Assembly (NCBI GenBank): GCA_029547185.1
Contig: JAKPPU010000034.1
Span: 1 to 58,779, forward strand
Reading direction: 5' to 3'
DNA length: 58,779 nt
From: Deltaproteobacteria bacterium
GTDB taxonomy: Bacteria; Desulfobacterota; Desulfomonilia; UBA1062
The notes under the pieces were generated by a model. The model searched no databases and was not told where the DNA came from. It was given only the letters and a program-made list of their open reading frames with translations. Made by a program: the position numbers and the translations under genes. Every line of letters begins with the position of its first letter. Positions within the stretch are counted from its first letter, which is position 1. Positions 7,465 to 16,376 of the stretch are shown here, piece after piece.

Positions 7465-8253
7465 ATGAAAAACGATGCTCCGGCAAATCCATTGGAGATC
7501 TTCGCATATATCATCTCAACCCAGATCAAGGACCATACGATCGTGTATGTGGGGACAGGTCTTCCCATGGTGGCTGGGATCCTCGCCAGGAATACCCATG
7601 CCCCGAACATAACCATGGTCTATGAATCGGGCGGGCAGGACCCGATCCAGGGCGGCATGCCGTGGTCAGTAGGCGGTCCGTTCACCTGGAGAAAATCTCC
7701 CATCATCCAGGAAATGGCATACTCCTTCGGCCAGTGCTACAACGGATACGTCGATATCGCATTCCTCGGGTTTGCCCAGGTAGACATGTACGGCAACGTC
7801 AACACGCATATGATAGGAAGCGATTTCCACAATCCGAAAGCCCGCCTCACCGGATCGGGCGGCAACAATGATCTTACCTCGCTGACGGAGAACATGGTCC
7901 TCGTCGGGCTCCAGACACCGGATAAGTTTCCGGAGCGGGTGGACTTCATCACCTCGGTCGGTCACCTGAGGGGAGGAAACTCCCGGAAGGAGGCGGGCCT
8001 CCTGGGCAATGGCCCCGTGGCCGTGATCTCCCAGTGCGGGGTATTCGATTTCGAGCCTGTCTCGAAGAGGATGCGGGTCAAGAGCCTCCATCCGGGCATG
8101 ACCTTTGAAATAGCCCAGTCTTGCACGGGCTTCGAGCTTCTGAAGCCGGAGGGTGAGATCCCCATGACGCCGATGCCGTCTCCGGAGATCATCCATACGC
8201 TGAGAACCAAGGTGGACCCGAGAGGGGTATTCACGTCACTGCCGACAGCATAA
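7465..8253 (+). CDS. Glutaconate-type CoA-transferase, beta subunit (family I)
   Basis: The 262-residue partner of the preceding alpha subunit. The segment MVYESGG places a glutamate at residue 54; in the Acidaminococcus glutaconate CoA-transferase beta subunit the nucleophile that forms the enzyme-CoA thioester is also Glu54, so the active site looks intact. Other typical parts are the GTGLPMVAGILA N-terminal loop, the VDIAFLGFAQVDMYGNVN stretch and the GSGGNNDL loop. ATG 7465 is preceded by GAGGAGG. The pair forms a two-gene unit closed by the hairpin at 8268-8300. Confidence 0.88.
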   Translation: MKNDAPANPLEIFAYIISTQIKDHTIVYVGTGLPMVAGILARNTHAPNITMVYESGGQDPIQGGMPWSVGGPFTWRKSPIIQEMAYSFGQCYNGYVDIAFLGFAQVDMYGNVNTHMIGSDFHNPKARLTGSGGNNDLTSLTENMVLVGLQTPDKFPERVDFITSVGHLRGGNSRKEAGLLGNGPVAVISQCGVFDFEPVSKRMRVKSLHPGMTFEIAQSCTGFELLKPEGEIPMTPMPSPEIIHTLRTKVDPRGVFTSLPTA

Positions 8254-8267
8254 AAGCCCCCCACACT

Positions 8268-8300
8268 CGAGGGTGCCCCGGAACATCGGGGGCACCCTCG
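8268..8300 (+). terminator. Terminator after the CoA-transferase pair
   Basis: CGAGGGTGCCCC (8268-8279) pairs perfectly with GGGGCACCCTCG (8289-8300) across a 9-base loop, 15 bases past the stop of the beta subunit. The following GCTCTTTC is only mildly T-rich. It also lies past the end of the convergent Nudix gene and could serve both. Confidence 0.75.
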
Positions 8301-8348
8301 GCTCTTTCAATCGATAGAGGAGGATGGGTATGACTCTCTTTTTCCGGT

Positions 8349-8825
8349 CTATCGCTGAGCTCTGGGCTCTTTGAGAAGTGAGGCCAGCTCATCCAACAGG
8401 CCCTCCTGGGCCTGAATGATTTTGGTCCTGGCAACCTTCAGGGGAAACCACTGTACCGCGTCCACCTCGGGGAAAACGGCAATTTTGCCGGATCGGGGCG
8501 GCCATTCAACGGTAAACGTATTGCTCTTGAAGAGGGCCGGGTCGAGGTCGCCCCTGCACGCCCAGGCCATTACCGTCTTCCCTCCTTTCTGCTTTACCGG
8601 TTTGAGCTCGATGAAAGGACCCGCTGCCTCAAAACCGATCTCTTCTCTGAACTCCCTGCGCGCCGCATCCAGTGGTTCCTCGTCGTCCCGAAACTCTCCC
8701 TTGGGTATGGACCATGATCCCTCATCCCTGCCGGCCCAGAAGGGCCCTCCCGGGTGGACGAGAAGCACCTCTATCCCGCCGTTTCGGAGACGGTACATGA
8801 TCAGGCCGGCGCTTTTCTTGGACAT
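8349..8825 (-). CDS. Nudix hydrolase
   Basis: The 158-residue protein has a complete Nudix box: G43, E49, then R57-E-F-R-E61-E62-I-G64, exactly GX5EX7REUXEEXGU. The box is preceded by GSWSIPKGE, a common entry to the fold. Such enzymes cleave nucleoside diphosphates linked to another group, using Mg2+; the substrate is not predictable here, and damaged nucleotides or ADP-ribose-like compounds are possibilities. I start at ATG 8825 because it follows GGGGGAAGGAAG; a longer frame to 8855 lacks a good ribosome site. It converges on the CoA-transferase pair. Confidence 0.88.
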   Translation of the reverse strand: MSKKSAGLIMYRLRNGGIEVLLVHPGGPFWAGRDEGSWSIPKGEFRDDEEPLDAARREFREEIGFEAAGPFIELKPVKQKGGKTVMAWACRGDLDPALFKSNTFTVEWPPRSGKIAVFPEVDAVQWFPLKVARTKIIQAQEGLLDELASLLKEPRAQR

Positions 8826-9099
8826 ATCTTCCTTCCCCCCTGCAAAGGATTTCAAAAGAAATCATTTACTGGAAAAGAACCCTCAATGCAAAGGGACAAC
8901 TTCAGGCATTTCTTCACATCTCAGCAGTGTGTCCTGAAGCGATGGTGGTATATTCGCATGGCCGATATCCGGCCGGTGAAATACAAATTTCCCCATTGGA
9001 CAGTGGTAACGAACCCGAGAGGGAGTATTCTATACTTTATATTGAAGAGCCCGTCAGACTACATACTCTACCGGTTCAACCTTTTCGCAAGGAGGATGT

Positions 9100-9879
9100 A
9101 TGAAAAGAGAGCAGATTTCTTTGCACACCCTCATTCTGTGTGCAATTTGCATACTTGCGTTCCCCGGGTTTGTACATGCGGACGTCTATCTCAAATACAA
9201 GCAGCACGTCGACCCGTTCAACGTCATGGGACAGGATCAGCCTGCCAAAGACGCCGTGCGAGAGACCTGGATCGCAAAGGATATGATCCGCAACGACGAA
9301 GGCCAGCAGACGGTGATCATGAGGCTCGACAAGAAACTGGTCTACTTCATCAACAAAGAGCAGAAGACCTATGCCGAACTGCCCATGGATGTGGAGAAGA
9401 TGGCAAAGCAGGCAATAGAGCATGACCAAAGCATGAGTGAACAGGAAAAGGATGAAGCCAAGAGATTCTTGAAGGAAATGCTGAAGGACATGTCCAAGAT
9501 CAGCATTACTGTCAGGGAGACGGATGAGAAGAGGCAGATCGGCAGCTGGAACTGCAGAAAATATATCCAGACGACAACCACGTCCACAGGGCCCTCCATG
9601 ACGGAAATCTGGGCAACAAAAGATATAAACCTGGACTACACCCTTCTCAACAGGATGTATGCAGCAAGCATGATGATGATGCCCAGCATGAAAGACTCCA
9701 TAGACGACATCATGAAGGAGATGAGCAAGGTCCAGGGGGTAACTGTCTATTCCTCTTCCACGACCAGTGTGATGGATACACAGATCAAGTCCAGCCAGCA
9801 GCTCCTCGCTTATGCAGATAGAAAAGCCCCTGCAGGGTTTTATGAACCGCCGCAGGGTTATTCCAAGCACGAGATGTAA
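9100..9879 (+). CDS. Exported DUF4412-type protein
   Basis: The 259-residue product begins with a signal peptide (basic MKREQ, hydrophobic core to about residue 25, cleavage likely after VHA). The mature part resembles DUF4412 proteins: an early ETWIAKDMIRND strand pattern, VIMRLDKKLVYFINKEQKTY, a helical charged middle (about 105-135), and GSWNCRKY followed by a TEIWATKDI segment. It carries a methionine-rich run near MYAASMMMMPSM. Function is not known; it is probably periplasmic. ATG 9100 follows AAGGAGG. It stands alone between the Nudix gene and the YmgE-like gene. Confidence 0.75.
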   Translation: MKREQISLHTLILCAICILAFPGFVHADVYLKYKQHVDPFNVMGQDQPAKDAVRETWIAKDMIRNDEGQQTVIMRLDKKLVYFINKEQKTYAELPMDVEKMAKQAIEHDQSMSEQEKDEAKRFLKEMLKDMSKISITVRETDEKRQIGSWNCRKYIQTTTTSTGPSMTEIWATKDINLDYTLLNRMYAASMMMMPSMKDSIDDIMKEMSKVQGVTVYSSSTTSVMDTQIKSSQQLLAYADRKAPAGFYEPPQGYSKHEM

Positions 9880-10036
9880 CCTGGTGAAGTAAGCCCTTTT
9901 CGATACGGCGATATCCGTCCTCTCAAGGACCTTGGATGAATGCGCGAGGGATGCAGCCGTGCGGATTCCGTGAATCCCAGGCAAGGCCATGTCGATTGGG
10001 AATATGCTCTATGCCTCTTATCTTAACTCATAGGAG

Positions 10037-10059
10037 CTATCAGTAACCCTTGCTGATAG
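10037..10059. repeat. Inverted repeat upstream of the YmgE/GlsB gene
   Basis: CTATCAG (10037-10043) and CTGATAG (10053-10059) form a perfect 7-base inverted repeat with a 9-base spacer, 28 bases before the ATG at 10087. It may be an operator or a leader hairpin; no regulator is assigned. Confidence 0.4.
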
Positions 10060-10086
10060 AAATATGAGGAAGGGAGGATAAGCACT

Positions 10087-10350
10087 ATGGGTATACTATC
10101 TTGGATAATCATCGGCCTGATAGCAGGTTGGCTGGCTGGTGTCATAATGAAAGGAACCGGTTATGGCGTTGTCGGAGACATTGTCCTTGGGATTATCGGA
10201 GCTCTGATAGGCGGTTTCCTTGCAAGTGCCCTGTTCGGAATTCCAGACCCCGTATCCGGTTTCAATTTCGGTTCCCTGGTTGTCGCCCTGCTTGGCGCTA
10301 TCTTCGTCGTTGCAATTGTCCGTGCCTTGCCCGGCCGCTCCCGGATCTGA
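10087..10350 (+). CDS. GlsB/YeaQ/YmgE-family small membrane protein
   Basis: The 87-residue protein has the three glycine-rich membrane helices of the transglycosylase-associated (GlsB/YeaQ/YmgE) family: LSWIIIGLIAGWLAG, GDIVLGIIGALIGGFLA and GSLVVALLGAIFVVAIVRAL, ending in basic residues. These proteins are linked with envelope stress in several bacteria, but no biochemical role is firmly known. ATG 10087 follows GGGAGGAT. It is a single-gene unit with a good terminator downstream. Confidence 0.88.
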   Translation: MGILSWIIIGLIAGWLAGVIMKGTGYGVVGDIVLGIIGALIGGFLASALFGIPDPVSGFNFGSLVVALLGAIFVVAIVRALPGRSRI

Positions 10351-10374
10351 CCCATCTCTCTTAAGCAAGCTACC

Positions 10375-10419
10375 AAAGAAGGGGTAAAGCCTTCAAAAGG
10401 CGCTTACTCCTTCTTTTTT
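10375..10419 (+). terminator. Intrinsic terminator after the YmgE/GlsB gene
   Basis: AAGAAGG..GTAA.GCC pairs with GGC.CTTAC.CCTTCTT with small bulges around a short A-rich loop, and is followed by TTTTTT. This is a standard rho-independent terminator, 24 bases past the stop codon. Confidence 0.85.
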
Positions 10420-10510
10420 ATCCGGAAGAGAATGCCAGCCTGGCATTGAGAAGGATAAAATCTCACAGGGGATGTCTTGCTGAAATCTCATTCATCCCAT
10501 GACTAGACCA

Positions 10511-11692
10511 TTATTGGCCGCACCTGACGAGCGGCTTCGGTTTGGCATCTCTGTAAAGCACAGTATAGGTAAATGTTACCGGTACTCTCTGCTCATGCAA
10601 GGGACGCATGATCATCACCACCTTGCAGCCTGAGCCGCGCTTTACTTCCAATGATGCCGGCTTGCCTGCCTGTGCGTTCTGCTCGGCCAGTGCTTTGAAT
10701 TGGGGAACAGCTCGACCGTTGACATATGCCTCTGCGATGTTCTTCGCATCCTCTTCACAGACAAGTGCTGCGTTTACACCGCCCCCTTCCAGTACGTCAA
10801 TTCGGGCGGCAATAGGCTTGTCCGTTTTGTATGGCCCAGCCATGAGCAAGCTTTTACCGTGGAGCACTCCCCTGCTGTTTACGAGATACGGCCTTCCTCC
10901 CGTAGGCGCCGCATTGCCGGGGATCTCTCCTGCCGGAAACGTGCCGAGCCGGAAGTACTGCTGGCCGCTGCACATATCGAGGATAAAGGTCATGCCTCGG
11001 GACAGATTGGAGCTGAATTTCTGAGAACCCTGCGAGTGTGCTGTTTTCTTTGCCCTCTCTTCAGGAGATGAGCCCAGGAGCGTACCGGCTGCGCCGACGA
11101 TAGATGACCACAGCGTATCGTAATCGACATCCACATTCCCTTTGAGCTGGATGCCGGCATTGACAGGCTGCGTGGGCACGAACCATACGGTAAGGATGTG
11201 CTTGCCCTGATCATAATTCATATCAAACGTTCCCACCATGGATATGCTCACCAGGAATCTTATGGTGTCGTCTACCTTGAACTCTGCCCCGTACTGTTCC
11301 TTCCTGCGGGAGATCCACTGCCACCCAATACCGGAAATGTCGATCCGCAGATGCTTCGAATCAGTTTTCCGGGCGATGCATGTATCTACCCTTACAATTC
11401 CTGTATTGGAGCTCTTGCCGCTCCCTGAAGGAGGTCCTGAAGACAATGGAAGGATCTGACCCTTGAGGCGGGAGCAGACATTATATTCCGTGAGATCAAC
11501 CATCAGCCCCCTTATGTTATCCATGCCCTGGTCCCGGGATTTTGCCGATGATGGCACGACTCGACCCTCTCTGGCTGCCGGGATGAGATTATCTGAACAT
11601 AGATTCATACCTTCAAATATGCCAAACACACATATCGCCAAGAGAAAGACTATGGCTGAAAAGGCTATCCTCGGATATCTGGCAGAGACCAT
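10511..11692 (-). CDS. Uncharacterised membrane-anchored protein
   Basis: I do not recognise this 393-residue protein. It begins with a short basic stretch and one hydrophobic helix (about residues 9-29), which may be a signal anchor or uncleaved signal peptide, so the rest is probably outside the cytoplasmic membrane. The body has predicted beta-rich segments (for example HILTVWFVPTQPVNAGIQL), at least eight cysteines, and a central stretch with a low-complexity SSGPPSGSGKSS. The ATG at 11692 follows a perfect AGGAGG, so it is surely translated. No neighbour explains it. Confidence 0.7.
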   Translation of the reverse strand: MVSARYPRIAFSAIVFLLAICVFGIFEGMNLCSDNLIPAAREGRVVPSSAKSRDQGMDNIRGLMVDLTEYNVCSRLKGQILPLSSGPPSGSGKSSNTGIVRVDTCIARKTDSKHLRIDISGIGWQWISRRKEQYGAEFKVDDTIRFLVSISMVGTFDMNYDQGKHILTVWFVPTQPVNAGIQLKGNVDVDYDTLWSSIVGAAGTLLGSSPEERAKKTAHSQGSQKFSSNLSRGMTFILDMCSGQQYFRLGTFPAGEIPGNAAPTGGRPYLVNSRGVLHGKSLLMAGPYKTDKPIAARIDVLEGGGVNAALVCEEDAKNIAEAYVNGRAVPQFKALAEQNAQAGKPASLEVKRGSGCKVVMIMRPLHEQRVPVTFTYTVLYRDAKPKPLVRCGQ

Positions 11693-11933
11693 GATTGCCT
11701 CCTTGCATCGGTTTTCACCCGGCTTCTCGAATAAAGCGACAGTGCAGCTTACCGAGGTTATCTTCAGGATAAAGGTCTGATCCCCATTGATGAAAATATA
11801 AGTATACTAATAGCATGCGGGAAGCTTACGTCCATCGTCTCTCTGCATTTTGATGATCATATTCCGTGCAGGAAAAGATGAGGAAAGATCCCGAGAGAAA
11901 ATGAGGCTGATCAGTACAGCCGGATTCGGCGTT

Positions 11934-12518
11934 TTAATGCAGCGCCGAGCGGATGAATTCGATCTTATTCTTCAGGTAGAGCATCAGCTGATCTTCATCG
12001 CCGAACCAGAAGTGGTCTGCTCCATTGACCAAGGTAATGCGGTCCTCGTCCAGAACATTCAAAAGGGACGGCTGGCTTGAGAACTGGTCTCTTGAGCCCG
12101 TGACTGCCCAGACGTCTGATTTCCTCAGGTCCGGGAAAGGGAACATGGCAGTCGGGGGAGAGATGAATATGCAGGGAACATCGGTTTCCTGGATGAACCG
12201 TGAGGCGACCCATGCCCCGAAGGAATAACCGATGATAAAGACCGGCCTGCCTGCGAACCTCACAGCTTCGCAGAGATCGGCAATCTCCCCGATGCCGTTG
12301 TCGAATTTCCCCTCGCTCGATCCTACGCCCCTGAAATTGAACCGAAGGGCGGAACATCCATTCCGGATGGCCGTATCCCATGCAGCCATAACCACGTTGT
12401 TGTACATATTGCCGCCCATCAGGGAGTGGGGATGGGTGATCACGGCGCACATGCTCGACGGCTTATCTTCGAAAACCGCCTCAAGTCTGGGACTGCTGCC
12501 AATGAAGACTGTTGACAT
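11934..12518 (-). CDS. Alpha/beta hydrolase (dienelactone-hydrolase-like)
   Basis: The 194-residue protein is a compact alpha/beta hydrolase of the type often listed as COG2945. The nucleophile elbow is G97-Y-S99-F-G, and the likely acid and base are D144 in TGSRDQFS and H169 in GADHFW. The early HPHSLMGGNMYNNVV and RFNFRGVGSSEG segments are typical of the group. Substrate unknown; cytoplasmic. The ribosome site is weak. It lies 83 bp downstream of the ChaN/TIKI-like gene on the same strand and may be read with it. Confidence 0.85.
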   Translation of the reverse strand: MSTVFIGSSPRLEAVFEDKPSSMCAVITHPHSLMGGNMYNNVVMAAWDTAIRNGCSALRFNFRGVGSSEGKFDNGIGEIADLCEAVRFAGRPVFIIGYSFGAWVASRFIQETDVPCIFISPPTAMFPFPDLRKSDVWAVTGSRDQFSSQPSLLNVLDEDRITLVNGADHFWFGDEDQLMLYLKNKIEFIRSALH

Positions 12519-12601
12519 TACATTTCTATATTCCCATATCCCGGTATTTGCAATGCAGGAAATACGGGAGGCTGTTGGAATCTGCGCCCATGGGCCGGTA
12601 T

Positions 12602-13372
12602 CTATTGAGACCTCGGAAGGAGGATAATACCGTCGGCCACCGATGCCAGTGATACACTGGGCTGGATATTCATCGAATTGAGGAGCGGTGTTCTCACACC
12701 GCCGAACTTCAAGGGTGTTATGTCCATAGCCACCGGGAGGGTGGTTTCGAGCGCATTCGGCCAGGGAACAACAGAAAAGATACTATAATCCTTCAGATAA
12801 TCTGCAAGCGAGGGTGCGTGTGAATAGGTCCACTCGACCCCTTTGAGCACGTGACGGGCCCCGACTACCACGATGCCCTTATCCTTGGGGTGCCCTTGCA
12901 TATAGGTGATCACCTGCTTCGACATCCATTCGTCACGGCATATGGGCGCAGGAATCTCGGTATCGATGGCAATGATGGACATTTTCAGGGTCCGTGCCTG
13001 CTTGAGCACTTCACGATAGCTCGGGGACGTGACGATCTCGGAGATGTTGATGTTCTCGACATCCACTTTCCCTGCACAGAACTGGTTGATGACCTGCTGC
13101 TGCGAGGTGGGAATCTCTACGAACAGGGTGTTGATGCCCGCATCTTTTACCAGAGAGGGTAAGGAACTGGTGATGAGATTATGGATATAGGCGTTCCTGT
13201 GGTGTGTCCCGATGAGAATGATTCTCTTCTCACGTGCCTTGCCGACCAGATATGCCGTAGGGTTGTCTGCAATATCCAGAGAGTGCGCGGTATTCAAACT
13301 CAAATCCTCGTTGCCCACAAGAGAGAGGAGGAAAACGAGCCCCATGATGAAGTATCTCAGCTGTCTGGCCAT
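12602..13372 (-). CDS. ChaN/TIKI-like (EreA-ChaN superfamily) protein
   Basis: The 256-residue protein has an N-terminal hydrophobic segment (about 7-20), likely a signal peptide or anchor, then ILIGTHHRNAY with H57-H58, FVEIPTSQQQ with a conserved glutamate, and VVVGARHVLKG late in the chain. These three blocks recall the EreA/ChaN/TIKI-like superfamily, whose members bind haem or act as metal-dependent peptidases. I infer the superfamily only. No ribosome site is visible, and a perfect hairpin sits just before the ATG (13375-13400). It is 34 bp downstream of dus. Confidence 0.6.
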   Translation of the reverse strand: MARQLRYFIMGLVFLLSLVGNEDLSLNTAHSLDIADNPTAYLVGKAREKRIILIGTHHRNAYIHNLITSSLPSLVKDAGINTLFVEIPTSQQQVINQFCAGKVDVENINISEIVTSPSYREVLKQARTLKMSIIAIDTEIPAPICRDEWMSKQVITYMQGHPKDKGIVVVGARHVLKGVEWTYSHAPSLADYLKDYSIFSVVPWPNALETTLPVAMDITPLKFGGVRTPLLNSMNIQPSVSLASVADGIILLPRSQ

Positions 13373-13374
13373 AT

Positions 13375-13400
13375 AGCAATCTTGTCGGAAAAAGATTGCT
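13375..13400 (-). promoter_or_regulatory. Hairpin at the start of the ChaN/TIKI-like gene
   Basis: AGCAATCTT (13375-13383) and AAGATTGCT (13392-13400) form a perfect 9-bp stem with an 8-base loop. On the minus strand it lies between the dus stop and the next ATG, whose first base is only two bases past the stem. Without a T tract it is a poor terminator; it may control translation of the next gene. Confidence 0.5.
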
Positions 13401-13405
13401 GTATC

Positions 13406-14353
13406 TTAACACGAACCTGAAGGCCTGACAAACCCTTTTATTACTCCCTCGAGCTGTCGATAGCTCGAGGCAGCGCAGGTCTGCTGGCGGAAAAGGGCGG
13501 CACCGCTCAAGCCCCGTGCATAGGCCGAGATGTACTTTCTCATGAAGCGGATTCCTTTGTTCTCTCCATAGAGAGTGCAGAGCATGTCCAGATGTTCCAG
13601 CATGACCTCTCTGCGTTCTTCGAGATCCGGCAACGGACCTCCTGAGAGCTCCCTGAAGACCCATGGGTTGCCTACAGCAGCCCTGCCGATCATGAAGGCA
13701 TCGGCACCCGATGTGCCAAGGTTCCCGACATCCTCGCTGGTCCTGATGTTTCCGCTCGCGACCACCGGAAGGGCGGTGCGCTGTCTCAAGGCCCCGATAA
13801 TATCCCACCTCGGGACCCCGCGATACATCTCAGACCTTGTACGCGGATGGATGATGACTGCATTGATGCCGGTTTTCTCCAGGATGCAGGCCAACGATTC
13901 CGCATTCACCGTGCTGCTGTCCCATCCGGAACGCATCTTCACGCTTACAGGGATGCGAACGGCCTTGACCACCGATTCGCACAGCTGCTCGGCGAGGACG
14001 GCATCCCGCATCAGCGCTGCACCTGCTCCCTTTTGAACGACCTTCCTGACCGGGCAGCCCATATTTATGTCGATGCCGTCGAATCCGGCGTCCTCGATAA
14101 TCCGGGCAGAGAGTGCTGCATTCTTTGGCGACGCGGTGAAGATCTGGGCAATGAGCGGGGAATCATCCTCGGGTCTGTCCAAGAGGGAAAGTGTATTCCT
14201 GGAGTTCTGTACCAATCCATCAGCGCTGATCATCTCCGTATAACACAGCTCCGCTCCGAAACGCCTGCTCAGAATGCGCATGGGCCAGTTCGTATACCCG
14301 GACATGGGGGCAAGAAGGAGGCCATGGGTGAGGGTAAGGTTGTAGAGCTTCAT
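13406..14353 (-). CDS. dus: tRNA-dihydrouridine synthase
   Basis: The 315-residue flavoprotein reduces uridines in the tRNA D-loop to dihydrouridine. It starts with the FMN-binding LLLAPMSGYTNWPMR block and has the catalytic cysteine C100 in DINMGCPVRKV, followed by the KMRSGW phosphate/FMN segment, the IIHPRTR motif and VVASGNIRT with GADAFMIGRAAVGNPW. Overall it looks DusB-like. The ATG overlaps the stop of the radical SAM gene as ATGA, so the two are translationally coupled in the ldh-yhcC-dus operon. Confidence 0.95.
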   Translation of the reverse strand: MKLYNLTLTHGLLLAPMSGYTNWPMRILSRRFGAELCYTEMISADGLVQNSRNTLSLLDRPEDDSPLIAQIFTASPKNAALSARIIEDAGFDGIDINMGCPVRKVVQKGAGAALMRDAVLAEQLCESVVKAVRIPVSVKMRSGWDSSTVNAESLACILEKTGINAVIIHPRTRSEMYRGVPRWDIIGALRQRTALPVVASGNIRTSEDVGNLGTSGADAFMIGRAAVGNPWVFRELSGGPLPDLEERREVMLEHLDMLCTLYGENKGIRFMRKYISAYARGLSGAALFRQQTCAASSYRQLEGVIKGFVRPSGSC

Positions 14354-15270
14354 CGGCTTGAATGCAGGCTTCCCTGGTAAAGGCCCGCCCGGGCCATCTC
14401 CTCGTGAATCGCATTTCTGATCCTCGATTTATCCAGAGCCCAGGAAGGGGCAGCGAGCTCGCTTGCATGAGGGTCTCCGGTAATCCGCTGAACGACGATA
14501 TCGTCACGCAGATGTGCAATGAACAACGCAACTGCCTTGACGTACGTGTCCATGCCCAAAGGCGTATATCCTCCCCGCTCATGGAGGCTTTCGAGCACGG
14601 TTCCCTTGATGACATAGAGAAGGTGTATCTTGACATCGGTCACAGGCAGGGCGGACAGGAGATTTGCCGTTGCAACGTAATCATCCGTACCCTCGCCGGG
14701 GAGTCCGATTATCACGTGGGCGCAGATCCGCATATCGAAGGAGGAAGCGAGCTCTACGGCATCGATGAAAGACTTCACATCATGGCCCCGGTTGATCCGC
14801 TTCAAGGTGGCATCGTTTGCCGACTGCAGACCGTACTCGATCCATACGAGACGGTCGTCTGCATAGGTGCTGATGAGAGAGAGTTTGTCGATATCGACAC
14901 AGTCCGGTCTGGTGCCGACGGCAAGACCGACGATCTCGGGATAGGGCAGAATTGAGTCATAGACAGCCTTTAAGGTGGATACATCGGCGTAGGTATTCGA
15001 ATACGACTGAAAATAAGCGATGAAGGAACGGGCTTTGTAATGCCTGGCCATGGCTGCGATCTGACTCTTGATCTGCTCGCTCAAGCTGATTCCCTTGGCA
15101 AGGGAGCCTGTGCCGGAGCCCTTGGCATTGCAGTAGATGCACCCTCCGGATCCATCCGGACCGCGATGGGGGCAGCCGAGAGATGCATCCAGAGTTATCT
15201 TTTGAACCCTCTCCCCGAATCTTTCGCGCAGAAATGAGCTTAAGGTCCGGTACGGAGGCGACTTCGTCAT
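14350..15270 (-). CDS. Radical SAM protein, YhcC (TIGR01212) type
   Basis: The 306-residue protein has a variant radical-SAM cysteine cluster: C33, then C44-I-Y-C47 within GGCIYC, as in the YhcC/TIGR01212 family. Other family parts are the AYFQSYSNTYA segment, a GTRPDCVD block, WIEYGLQS and HVIIGLPGE. These proteins bind a 4Fe-4S cluster and S-adenosylmethionine; the function of the YhcC group is not established, though Elp3-like tRNA modification is often suspected, which would fit its overlap with dus. It overlaps both neighbours by four bases. Confidence 0.92.
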   Translation of the reverse strand: MTKSPPYRTLSSFLRERFGERVQKITLDASLGCPHRGPDGSGGCIYCNAKGSGTGSLAKGISLSEQIKSQIAAMARHYKARSFIAYFQSYSNTYADVSTLKAVYDSILPYPEIVGLAVGTRPDCVDIDKLSLISTYADDRLVWIEYGLQSANDATLKRINRGHDVKSFIDAVELASSFDMRICAHVIIGLPGEGTDDYVATANLLSALPVTDVKIHLLYVIKGTVLESLHERGGYTPLGMDTYVKAVALFIAHLRDDIVVQRITGDPHASELAAPSWALDKSRIRNAIHEEMARAGLYQGSLHSSR

Positions 15271-16376
15271 ATGAACGGAAAATCGAAACCCATCAGGCCC
15301 AGGTCTTTCTTCAGGTCTCGTATGATCTTCTGTACTGCGGGGTTGATGGGAATCCCCTCGGCCTTGCGGCGCTTCACCATGTCGAACTCCTTTTCCCCTG
15401 CCAGAAAGATCCTGTCTTTTCCGGGGACCTTCGCGGAAGACCTGACCTCCCTCATGATCGAGCCCGTGATCTTTTTAAAGAGCTCGATGGGGACAAAACT
15501 TTCGATGTTGATGGCGATAAAGAAATGCCCGAGCTTGTGGTGGGCTGGCTTGCCATTCTCGAAACCGCTCAGGGCCTGGCCGAAGCTTCCTCCGGTCAGC
15601 GAGGCGCAAAGGATCTCGATCATCATGCCGAGCCCGTAACCCTTATGGCCGCCGAGCTCTTCACCAGCACCTCCCAACGGGAGGAGGGATGCCGTGCCTT
15701 CCACGAGGGTCTTGAGCAGCTCCCTGCTGTCGGTGGGCTCATTGCCGAGGACGTCTATGGTGAGGCCTTTCGGTGTCGGCTTCCCCTCTCTGGCGTAGAC
15801 CTCTATCTTGCCGCGCTGGATGGTGGATGTGGCGATGTCCAGGAGGAACGGATACTCTTCATCTGAAGGCGCGCCGAAGCTGATGGGATTGGTTCCGATG
15901 ACCGGGGCCACTCCGAACGTGGGTGCCACGGAAGGCCGGGCATTCGAAAAGGCGAAGCCGACCATGTTCTGCTTTATTGCCATGTCAGGGTAAAACCCCG
16001 TGATGCCGAAGTGAGTGCTGTTGCGTACGCCCACCATGCCGATGTTGGCATCTCTTGCCATGGAAATGGCCTTCTCCATTGCCCGGTAGGCTATGACATG
16101 CCCCATGCCGTGGTTCCCATCGATCAGCGCAGTGTTTCCGGTTTCCTTTACCGTGGTCTCTTTTGTTATCGGATTGAGTATGCCGTCATGTATCCGATCC
16201 ACATACATCTTGAACCGGCCTATTCCATGGGATTCCACCCCCCGCAGATCGGACTCGATAAGAACCGCTGAACAGATCTGCGCGTCTTTTTCCGGGACGC
16301 CGAGGGCGATGAATCCCTCCTTCATGAAACGCTCAAGCTCCCGGTAATCCACATACACGATATTAGATGTCTCCAT
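15267..16376 (-). CDS. Malate/L-lactate/ureidoglycolate-type dehydrogenase (Ldh_2 family)
   Basis: The 369-residue protein belongs to the NAD(P)-dependent Ldh_2 family, which oxidises 2-hydroxy acids such as malate, L-lactate, sulfolactate or ureidoglycolate and is unrelated to classical LDH. Family signs are E47?-SHG at 49-51 in DLRGVESHG, STHFGITG with H122, GTNPISFGAP, the LDIATST strand and the GGHKGYGLGMMIE motif. Length is normal. ATG 16376 follows AAGGAGA. It heads the ldh-yhcC-dus operon and lies 193 bp downstream of the LysR gene. The substrate is not determinable here. Confidence 0.9.
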   Translation of the reverse strand: METSNIVYVDYRELERFMKEGFIALGVPEKDAQICSAVLIESDLRGVESHGIGRFKMYVDRIHDGILNPITKETTVKETGNTALIDGNHGMGHVIAYRAMEKAISMARDANIGMVGVRNSTHFGITGFYPDMAIKQNMVGFAFSNARPSVAPTFGVAPVIGTNPISFGAPSDEEYPFLLDIATSTIQRGKIEVYAREGKPTPKGLTIDVLGNEPTDSRELLKTLVEGTASLLPLGGAGEELGGHKGYGLGMMIEILCASLTGGSFGQALSGFENGKPAHHKLGHFFIAINIESFVPIELFKKITGSIMREVRSSAKVPGKDRIFLAGEKEFDMVKRRKAEGIPINPAVQKIIRDLKKDLGLMGFDFPFI

